Below are positions 1-6,107 of a stretch of DNA of 8,126 nucleotides, in pieces. The stretch is taken from the NCBI GenBank assembly GCA_023426765.1, contig JAEZBW010000084.1, forward strand, positions 1-8,126. Direction: 5' to 3'. Both the position numbers and the translations under genes were made by a program. Under the pieces are notes generated by a model that worked only from the letters and a program-made list of their open reading frames with translations, was not told the origin of the DNA and did no database searches. The stretch comes from Bacillota bacterium (GTDB taxonomy: Bacteria > Bacillota > Clostridia > DSM-8532). Each line of letters opens with the position of its first letter. The stretch's first letter is position 1.

Positions 1-1
1 G

Positions 2-325
2 GAAGAAGGAGCTGAAAATATCATGTATCATGTCATCACCATCATCGTAGATAAGGGAAAAGGCGAAGAGGTTATAACAGCAGCCACGCAGGCGGGGTCA
101 AAGGGTGGGACCATCGTCAACGCCAGAGGCTCGGGAATTCATGAAACCAGCAAATTATTCAATATGGAAATTGAGCCGGAGAAGGAAATGGTCCTTATCG
201 TATCAGAATCCGACAGGACGGAGGCCATCGTATCCAACATCGGGCAGACCCTGAAAATCGATGAGCCGGGCAATGGTATCATCTTTATTCAAAATGCAAA
301 TAAAACCTATGGCATCCGAAAATAA
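2..325 (+). CDS. PII-like nitrogen regulator (5' end probably outside window)
   Basis: This is a small PII-superfamily (GlnB-like) signalling protein, a family that senses ATP/ADP and 2-oxoglutarate and acts on transporters or enzymes. Counting from the Met at 23, a beta-alpha-beta fold runs from residue 2. The turn GGTIVNARGSG (28-38) matches the segment before the T-loop of GlnB, and EPEKEMVLIV (51-60) matches the strand after it. DEPGNGIIFI (80-89) replaces the B-loop. The T-loop is short and has no counterpart of the uridylylated Tyr51, and the B-loop lacks its usual final Lys. Control by GlnD is therefore unlikely. The frame is open to the left edge (codons 2-22, no stop). Clostridial relatives I remember carry two PII repeats, so this may be the second half of a tandem protein. 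The alternative is a 100-residue protein starting at ATG 23, with AAGGAG at 6-11 as its ribosome binding site (11-base spacing). Such genes often neighbour DUF1538 membrane proteins, which are not visible here. Confidence 0.85.
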   Translation, partial: EEGAENIMYHVITIIVDKGKGEEVITAATQAGSKGGTIVNARGSGIHETSKLFNMEIEPEKEMVLIVSESDRTEAIVSNIGQTLKIDEPGNGIIFIQNANKTYGIRK

Positions 326-411
326 TATGGCAGCAAAGGGAGTTCATGCCGAAATTTTCAGTGTGACACTCGTTTGATTCATAAAAAATAGGGTAAGCAG
401 TTAATACAAAC

Positions 412-452
412 CTGAACCAGGGAATAAGCCCTGCTTTATTCCCTGTGTTCAG
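412..452 (+). promoter_or_regulatory. Large imperfect palindrome / RNA hairpin in the leader of the MCP-PBP gene
   Basis: Bases 412-417 pair with 447-452 and bases 418-427 pair with 436-445. This gives a 16-base-pair stem with one bulged T (446), a possible G-T pair (428/435) closing it, and a six-base loop. It ends 20 bases before the ribosome binding site of the downstream gene. The bases after it on the plus strand are AAATAAATG, so it lacks the T-run of an intrinsic terminator. It could be a protein-binding operator, a leader RNA structure, or a terminator of the PII gene without a T-run. The pairing is seen directly; the role is inference. Confidence 0.6.
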
Positions 453-472
453 AAATAAATGTGAATTCTTTC

Positions 473-478
473 AGGAGG
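473..478 (+). promoter_or_regulatory. Ribosome binding site deciding the MCP-PBP start
   Basis: AGGAGG lies nine bases before ATG 488, an ideal spacing. It falls inside the longer reading frame that begins at GTG 461, so it argues for the ATG as the true start and for a protein nine residues shorter. Confidence 0.85.
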
Positions 479-487
479 AATCCCCAG

Positions 488-2689
488 ATGTTCAGTAAAG
501 AAACGAAAGAAAAGGGTTCCGGCCGGTTTAAAGCCAGAACGATCATTACCGCCCTGTTGTTTTCCATGTGTATCCTGCTGCTGGCCACACTTCTCGTCTT
601 TGTTTTATCAACAACAACCGATCCGGCAGGCAATATCACCGGCTCAGCCTTTCCAAAGCAGGTTTATGCGGTGATCATGATTTTAGCTGCACTGCTGTCG
701 GTTGTTTTACTGATAATACTGGGACGTTTTTTATCCTCCCTTGTTATCATCAATCACAATGCAAAGAAGCTCTCAGAAGGTGAGCTGAATATCAATGATA
801 TTTCCGCTGATAAAACAAAGGGGCTTGAAATCCTGACCATCGCTTTCAATGACATGAAATCCAACCTTCTAAGCTTTATAGAAATGACAAAGGGGAACGT
901 CATCGTCCTGTCCGACTCCATTGACAAGGTGCTGAAAAGCATTGACATGACCTATCAGGGGAATGAGCACATCGCGGCGAACATCAACCATGTGGCCGAA
1001 AAGGCGCTGGATCAGCTGAAAATAGTCAATCAGACCATTGAAAGCATCGAAGGGATCAGCAAAAGGGTTGATGGAATCACTTCCAATATCGCCAATTTCG
1101 AGAGGTATATCCATACAACGGTCAGCGTTGCACAAGAAGGAACCAACCATCTGGATCACTTCTACGATCAAATGAATACCATATCTGACAACCTGAATAT
1201 TACCTATGAATTCTTTGGAAAGCTGAACGGAGAGATCGCAGAGATCACCGAGGTCGGCGAATTCATTATCAAGGTAAGTGAGCAGCTGAAGCTGCTGGGA
1301 ATCAACGCTTCCGTTGAAGCTGCCAAAGCCGGTGAATTCAGCAAGGGTTTTACGGTCATCGCAAATGAGATCAACCAGCTTGGTACAAAGACAAAGGACG
1401 GTATCAGGCGGATTACGGGGATTGTTGGAAATATCGTTAAAGGAAGCGAAATATTAAGCCAAAACATCAGCGGATGCGTCGAAAGCTTCAATGCCAGCAA
1501 GGAAACCTTCAATTCCGTGAAGGAATCCTTCTATACCATTAACAGTCAAAGCTCTGTCCTGGCCGACAACATGAAGAACATCTACACAGAAATCAACCAG
1601 ATTAACACTTTCACAAAAGAGACCAATGCAAAAGGCGATGAGCTGCATTCGGCATCCAATGAGATATCCACGAAAACCCAGGAGATAGCCGCCGTAACCC
1701 AGGAAGAACTGGCCGAACTGGACGAGATCAGACACAATACCCTGTCTTTGAATAACATGCTCGCAGGAATCCAGACCCTGATCAGCCGGTTTAATACTTC
1801 CTTAAGGCCGGTTGCACAAAACAGCCCGAAGAAGCTGAGAATAGCTTTTTTGGCGCCTATGGATCATGCTTTCTGGTTATCCGTTCGCCAGGGCGTGCTT
1901 TACGCTCAAATGGAGCTTGCATCGAGAAATGCACATGTTGAATATTATGGTATGGGGGCAGGATATGCTGAGACCGATCTTATCGAGGCATTCAAGAGTT
2001 ATATTGATAAAGGATATGACGGTTTTGTCATCCCCGGCTTTTTCCAACAGGCCATTCCCGTCGTAAAATCCCTGGCTGAAAAAGACATCCCCGTCATGAG
2101 CTTTAACTGTGATTTCCCCAAAGACATAAAGCGTTTGGCTTATTATGGCCCGGATACATACCTGCAGGGTTTTGAAGCCGGGAAAAATATGATAAAAGCC
2201 CTGAATGGCAAGGGAAATGTGCTTATCGCCGCAAGGTTTGGCACGCATGGACTGCACGCCGAGCGACAGAATGGTTTTCTGGATGCCGTGAAGAGAAGTA
2301 AAAAAATAAAAATTGCAGGGCGTGTTGATGTAGAAGACAACAATGAAACGGTTTACAAGGCTGTGACAGAATTTTTGCAAAGCAACAAAACCATCGATGG
2401 CATATTTGTTACCGGCGGAGGCCCATCGGGAGCTGTAAAGGCCATCGTCGAGGCCGGCCTGAAGGAGCGTACCCGTGTGGTTTGTTTTGATCGTGACAAG
2501 GATATCTTCCAGGCAATCAAGGACGGCATCATTTACGCGTCCATCGGCCAGGATCCATTCGGTCAGGGACATGATCCCGTCATCTATCTGTACAATTACC
2601 TTGTTGCCGGCCAAAAACCGCAGGATCGGATTCCTGCCCGATCAGACATCGTGAGCGCTCATAATGTCAATGACCTGATTGAGTTGTAA
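488..2689 (+). CDS. Membrane-anchored methyl-accepting-type signalling protein fused to a type I periplasmic-binding-protein domain
   Basis: This is a 733-residue protein. After a Lys/Arg-rich N-terminus come TM1 (about 18-40), an outside loop of only about 18 residues, TM2 (about 59-79), a HAMP-like stretch (about 80-130) and a long helical MCP hairpin (to about 440). The hairpin tip near 263-288 keeps Q266, N273, E277, VEAAKAGE and KGF of the CheA/CheW-binding region. QTNLLALNA has become EQLKLLGINA, so the tip is divergent. AAVTQEELAE (401-410) resembles a methylation site. Residues 449-733 form a ribose-binding-protein-like domain. Set against RbsB from memory, F462, W463, R593, D668 and Q688 fall at sugar-contacting positions, while N540 and C541 replace its Asp-Arg. 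There is no extracellular sensor domain and no second signal peptide, so the binding domain should face the cytoplasm and is the probable sensor. The ligand is unknown. The radical SAM gene follows after 10 bases. Domain identity is firm; coupling to chemotaxis is inferred. Confidence 0.9.
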   Translation: MFSKETKEKGSGRFKARTIITALLFSMCILLLATLLVFVLSTTTDPAGNITGSAFPKQVYAVIMILAALLSVVLLIILGRFLSSLVIINHNAKKLSEGELNINDISADKTKGLEILTIAFNDMKSNLLSFIEMTKGNVIVLSDSIDKVLKSIDMTYQGNEHIAANINHVAEKALDQLKIVNQTIESIEGISKRVDGITSNIANFERYIHTTVSVAQEGTNHLDHFYDQMNTISDNLNITYEFFGKLNGEIAEITEVGEFIIKVSEQLKLLGINASVEAAKAGEFSKGFTVIANEINQLGTKTKDGIRRITGIVGNIVKGSEILSQNISGCVESFNASKETFNSVKESFYTINSQSSVLADNMKNIYTEINQINTFTKETNAKGDELHSASNEISTKTQEIAAVTQEELAELDEIRHNTLSLNNMLAGIQTLISRFNTSLRPVAQNSPKKLRIAFLAPMDHAFWLSVRQGVLYAQMELASRNAHVEYYGMGAGYAETDLIEAFKSYIDKGYDGFVIPGFFQQAIPVVKSLAEKDIPVMSFNCDFPKDIKRLAYYGPDTYLQGFEAGKNMIKALNGKGNVLIAARFGTHGLHAERQNGFLDAVKRSKKIKIAGRVDVEDNNETVYKAVTEFLQSNKTIDGIFVTGGGPSGAVKAIVEAGLKERTRVVCFDRDKDIFQAIKDGIIYASIGQDPFGQGHDPVIYLYNYLVAGQKPQDRIPARSDIVSAHNVNDLIEL

Positions 2690-2699
2690 CGGACAACGG

Positions 2700-3575
2700 A
2701 TGAAAAAATTTAAAAAGATCTATATTGAAATAACAAATGCCTGCAATCTCGCTTGTGATTTTTGCCCGAAGTCCAGCCGGAAGCCGGAATTCATGGGCCT
2801 GGATACCTTTGGCAAAATATTGGAGCAAATCAAACCTCACACCAGCCATATCTATTTTCATGTGAAGGGGGAGCCCCTGCTGCATCCCGAATTGGATCAA
2901 ATTCTGGATATCAGCCATCAGCAGCATTTCAAGGCGAACATCACGACCAATGGAACCCTGATTGACCAGGTGAAAGAGATGCTTCTTTCGAAACCCGCGC
3001 TGCGGCAGGTAAATTTTTCACTGCACAGCTTTGACGGGAATGAGGGGATGCAGGGTAAAGCCGAATATATCGGGCCTGTTTTGTCATTTGCGAAGGAAGC
3101 CGTTAAGAGGACGAATATGCTCATCGCATTACGTTTGTGGAATCTCAATGAGAACAACGCTACGGAACGGGAGAGGGAGAAAAACAACGAACTCCTGAGA
3201 GCGATTGAACACGAGTTTCATTTACCCTACAGAATTCAGGAAGGAATGCTGCCCGAAAGGGGTATTAAAATCGCAGACAGGGTATATGTCAATGAAGATC
3301 ACCAGTTTCAATGGCCTGATATTCATCGGCAGGAAAACGACCCTTATGGTTTCTGTTATGGGCTTCGCAGCCAGGCGGCTATTTTGTCGGACGGAACGGT
3401 AGTTCCCTGCTGTCTGGACGGTGATGGTGTGATAAATCTGGGAAATATCCATGAAAACACTTTCAGTGAGATTATCGAATTGCAAAGAGCAAGGAACCTT
3501 GTAGATGGTTTTAACAGGAGAGAAGCCGTAGAGGAGCTTTGCAGAAAATGCGGATTCAGAAAAAGGTTCGGATGA
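2700..3575 (+). CDS. Radical SAM protein with SPASM-like C-terminal cysteine cluster
   Basis: This 291-residue protein has the radical SAM signature CNLACDFC (C15, C19, C22), which binds the 4Fe-4S cluster that cleaves S-adenosylmethionine. KGEPLLHP (57-64) fits the SAM-contacting GGEP-type motif, and ITTNGT (81-86) is a usual barrel strand. The C-terminal part has C219, an SDGTVVPCC segment (C237, C238), LGNI and a final CRKC (C281, C284), typical of a SPASM or shorter twitch domain holding one extra Fe-S cluster. The substrate is unknown. SPASM proteins modify peptides or proteins, but no precursor-peptide gene is seen beside it. ATG 2700 was chosen because the motif sits at the usual distance from it. 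A TTG at 2679 in the same frame overlaps the upstream gene and has no ribosome binding site. The site before ATG 2700 is weak, so translation may be coupled to the MCP-PBP gene. Confidence 0.9.
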   Translation: MKKFKKIYIEITNACNLACDFCPKSSRKPEFMGLDTFGKILEQIKPHTSHIYFHVKGEPLLHPELDQILDISHQQHFKANITTNGTLIDQVKEMLLSKPALRQVNFSLHSFDGNEGMQGKAEYIGPVLSFAKEAVKRTNMLIALRLWNLNENNATEREREKNNELLRAIEHEFHLPYRIQEGMLPERGIKIADRVYVNEDHQFQWPDIHRQENDPYGFCYGLRSQAAILSDGTVVPCCLDGDGVINLGNIHENTFSEIIELQRARNLVDGFNRREAVEELCRKCGFRKRFG

Positions 3576-3587
3576 TAACCGGCAGTT

Positions 3588-5915
3588 TTATGTTCGAATA
3601 CTGCTCTCCATATGAATTTTATCAATGGATACCGGCTTTGAGAAGTAATAACCCTGACCCATGTTGCATTTGATTTTTTTCAGGTATTCCAATTCTTCTT
3701 TGTTCTCAATGCCTTCGGCGATAACATTATATTTTAAGCTTTTGCACAGGTTGATGATCGTTGCCACAAGCACCTTTGCTTCACTGCTTGTACCCATGCT
3801 CCGGATGAATGACTTGTCAATCTTGATGGTGTCAATGGGCAGGCGGATAATATAGCTGAGAGATGAATAGCCTATTCCGAAATCATCGATGGCAATTTGA
3901 ATCCCCGCGGCCCGAAGCTCATTCAGCCGGATAATGCTCTCTTCAATGTTATTGATAACCATCCGTTCGGTGATTTCAAGCTGCAGTAAATCCGGTTGAA
4001 CACCGTAACGCTTCAGGATTTCGAGAATGGCCGGGACAAACCTTTTTCCTTCGAAAGTTTTGGCCGAGATGTTTACAGAAATACCGATGGGCTTTTTACC
4101 GGCATCAACCCAGCCTTTCATGAGTTTACATGCGGAATTGATCACCCAAAAATCCACATCCACAATGGTTCCATTCTGTTCGGCCAGGTCAATGAACTGG
4201 TCGGGGTACAGCAGGCCTTTCCTCGGATGATTCCAGCGGATGAGTGCTTCAACACCGATCAGCTGATTATTCTCCAGGTCTACCACAGGCTGATACATCA
4301 GGTAGAACTGATCCTCCTTGATTCCATACGGGATCTCTGCCTGCAGTTCTCTGATTCCCACCAGATTTGCATGCAGCTGTCGATTATAGGTTCGAATCTG
4401 GCTGCCGCCCAGATGTTTCGCAAAATTCACCGCATTGGTTACCGATTTCAGCGGATCCTCGGTTTGGGTGTCTTCATTCCGATGAAAGATACCGATACTG
4501 ACACGGATTTGGATATTCTTTCCTTTCATCGGATAGCTTTCGGATAAGGACGCCAGTATTTTTTGTGCGATGGACTGAATTTCATCTTCTGCAGGCGAAT
4601 TTTTCCCAAGGACGATAAACTCGTCTCCCTTATAGCGATATACCTGACAATCTTCCGTAATACAATCTGAAATACGGTCTGCTACCTCACAAAGCACTGC
4701 GTCTCCCACGGCATAGCCATAGGTGTCATTGATCTGGCTGAATTTTTCGATAGCGATCATGATGATGGAAAAGTTCTGTGAGGGTTCATGATGTGTTAAC
4801 CGCTCGACTTCATTTTCCAGAACAAACTGATTTAAAAGGGATGTCAATGGATCATACTGTGTCAGCGTTTTAATTTTATCCATCATGCGGTTGAAGTTTA
4901 ACCCCAGCCTGCCGATTTCATCTTTTGAGCTACGTGTAAACCTGACTGTAAGGTTTCCTGCCGAACCCTGAGAGAATAAACTGTCCAGCTCCATAATGGG
5001 CTTCATCAGCCGATGAACGGTAATCCAGGCAAGAATAGAGCAGACCAGAAGAGAAGGCAATATAATAAGGAGAAAGTTTTTGGCCAGATTATTCAGGCTG
5101 TTTAAGGCTTCTTCCTCAGTGGTGCCCACATAAACCTTCCAATTGGTTTCCTCAACCGAAGCAAACCCCGCCAGAATCCTCTCTCCATGGAAATCAAAGC
5201 TGCCATAACCCGACTGCTGCGGTTGGCTGTTGTGTACAAATTCCGATAAACCTGCATAATTGCTATCGCTTAGTGCAGCTTCATAAATATTAAAGGTTTT
5301 ACTGTCATTCTCCTGTTTGGATCTGGATATGATCGCACCTGCTTCGCTGATCACATAGGCCTTGCCGTTCTTTCCATAACCGCGGCTTGATGCGAAATCA
5401 GAGAGGAAGTTTTCATCCAGCCTGGCAATCAATGCGCCCTTCACCGTTTTACCCTGAAAAATGGGGACAGCGAGCATAATAACATGTTCACCTGTTTTCC
5501 GGCTGACAATAACTTCGGAAAAAGAAATCTTTCTGGCCAGAGCTTCCTGAATATAATTTCTGTCACTTAAGTCCAGAATGGATTCGTCAATATAACGCGC
5601 TGTTCCTTCCAGGTCCACCAGAGCGATTCCCAGGTAATCCGGGTGAATTTGCGCCTGAAGAATATCCCGCTGTACTTCCCAGTCCATACTGACAAACTCT
5701 TCATCCTGAGAAATTCCAACCAGAGGAGAAATGAACTGAGAAATATAACTGCTTAAATGATCAGCAGTTTCCTCAGCAACCCTGATAACTGCCTGGTTCA
5801 CCTCATTGACCAGGACCTGACGGAACCAGGAATAAGCGCCGATTCCCAGTGGTAAAACAGCGAACAGTATTAAACATATTGAATAGATGATTCCTTTTGT
5901 TTTTATACTCTTCAT
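3588..5915 (-). CDS. Cache-HAMP-GGDEF-EAL protein; probable c-di-GMP phosphodiesterase with degenerate GGDEF
   Basis: This 775-residue membrane sensor has TM1 (about 9-28), an extracellular double-Cache domain (about 32-275, with SDRNYIQEAL at 117-126), TM2 (about 278-300), HAMP (about 300-350), GGDEF (about 353-510) and EAL (about 520-765). The EAL domain keeps its catalytic set: E556 in EALIRW, N615, E647 in LEITE, D677-D678 in DDFGIGYSS, K698, E734 in AEGIE and Q754 in QGYYF. It should hydrolyse c-di-GMP. The GGDEF domain is impaired: the signature reads KGDEF (429-433), and the metal-binding Asp of the DxDxFK motif is A388. It is probably a regulatory module, perhaps GTP-binding, and not a cyclase. 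ATG at 5915 has AAGGAG five bases upstream. The gene converges on the radical SAM gene with a 12-base gap. The extracellular ligand is unknown; amino acids and other small molecules are common for Cache domains. Confidence 0.93.
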   Translation of the reverse strand: MKSIKTKGIIYSICLILFAVLPLGIGAYSWFRQVLVNEVNQAVIRVAEETADHLSSYISQFISPLVGISQDEEFVSMDWEVQRDILQAQIHPDYLGIALVDLEGTARYIDESILDLSDRNYIQEALARKISFSEVIVSRKTGEHVIMLAVPIFQGKTVKGALIARLDENFLSDFASSRGYGKNGKAYVISEAGAIISRSKQENDSKTFNIYEAALSDSNYAGLSEFVHNSQPQQSGYGSFDFHGERILAGFASVEETNWKVYVGTTEEEALNSLNNLAKNFLLIILPSLLVCSILAWITVHRLMKPIMELDSLFSQGSAGNLTVRFTRSSKDEIGRLGLNFNRMMDKIKTLTQYDPLTSLLNQFVLENEVERLTHHEPSQNFSIIMIAIEKFSQINDTYGYAVGDAVLCEVADRISDCITEDCQVYRYKGDEFIVLGKNSPAEDEIQSIAQKILASLSESYPMKGKNIQIRVSIGIFHRNEDTQTEDPLKSVTNAVNFAKHLGGSQIRTYNRQLHANLVGIRELQAEIPYGIKEDQFYLMYQPVVDLENNQLIGVEALIRWNHPRKGLLYPDQFIDLAEQNGTIVDVDFWVINSACKLMKGWVDAGKKPIGISVNISAKTFEGKRFVPAILEILKRYGVQPDLLQLEITERMVINNIEESIIRLNELRAAGIQIAIDDFGIGYSSLSYIIRLPIDTIKIDKSFIRSMGTSSEAKVLVATIINLCKSLKYNVIAEGIENKEELEYLKKIKCNMGQGYYFSKPVSIDKIHMESSIRT

Positions 5916-5920
5916 GGGAA

Positions 5921-5926
5921 CTCCTT
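5921..5926 (-). promoter_or_regulatory. Ribosome binding site of the GGDEF-EAL gene
   Basis: Read on the minus strand, AAGGAG stands five bases before the ATG at 5915-5913. It fixes that start. Confidence 0.8.
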
Positions 5927-6044
5927 TAATCGGGTTCTCGTGATACTATACATAAATACCACCCGGAAATAAATTTTAACAGGAAGAATAAAGCTTTCCA
6001 GAATGATTTGCGAAAATCTGGTTTTCATAAATTAAAGGCGGCAG

Positions 6045-6074
6045 TTGAGAAGAAGCTGTCTTTACTGGTATGAT
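6045..6074 (+). promoter_or_regulatory. Sigma-A type promoter for the translation GTPase gene
   Basis: TTGAGA (6045-6050) and TATGAT (6069-6074) are separated by 18 bases. A TGG just before the -10 box matches the extended -10 pattern (TGN). Transcription should begin near 6081 and leave a leader of about 27 bases before ATG 6108. Box matches are seen directly; activity is inferred. Confidence 0.65.
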
Positions 6075-6081
6075 AGTACCA
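6066..6081 (+). promoter_or_regulatory. Inverted repeat overlapping the -10 box, possible operator
   Basis: TGGTA (6066-6070) and TACCA (6077-6081) are exact inverted arms around six bases, and they cover the -10 box and the expected transcription start. The layout resembles operators of GntR-type repressors, but arms this short can arise by chance and no regulator gene is adjacent. Confidence 0.3.
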
Positions 6082-6107
6082 TATCGACAGCAAAGGATAA
6101 AAACCGT

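Noticed and set aside
1..15. End of an upstream gene at the TGA of bases 13-15
   Set aside because: Four codons are too few to judge, and the PII frame being open through the same bases is an equally good explanation.
360..370. Small palindrome AGTGTGACACT upstream of the MCP-PBP gene
   Set aside because: Five-base arms around one base are common by chance, and it matches no operator I can name with confidence.
378..407. Possible promoter TTCATA, 18 bases, TAATAC before the MCP-PBP gene
   Set aside because: Only four and three of six bases match the consensus boxes. A motility (sigma-D) promoter pattern was also sought and not found.
461..487. GTG 461 as the start of the MCP-PBP protein
   Set aside because: The AGGAGG at 473-478 would then be inside the coding region and GTG 461 has no ribosome binding site of its own. 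ATG 488 has ideal spacing.
1877..2614. 245-residue open frame on the minus strand opposite the binding-protein domain
   Set aside because: It lies wholly inside the plus-strand gene, resembles no family I know and has no convincing ribosome binding site. It is a by-product of codon use in the real gene.
3996..4547. 183-residue open frame on the plus strand opposite the GGDEF-EAL gene
   Set aside because: The minus-strand frame has clear GGDEF and EAL motifs across the same bases; this one has none.
5945..5950. Possible -10 box (TATAGT on the minus strand) for the GGDEF-EAL gene
   Set aside because: The -10 match is fair, but no acceptable -35 box stands at the right distance, so it was not listed as a promoter.
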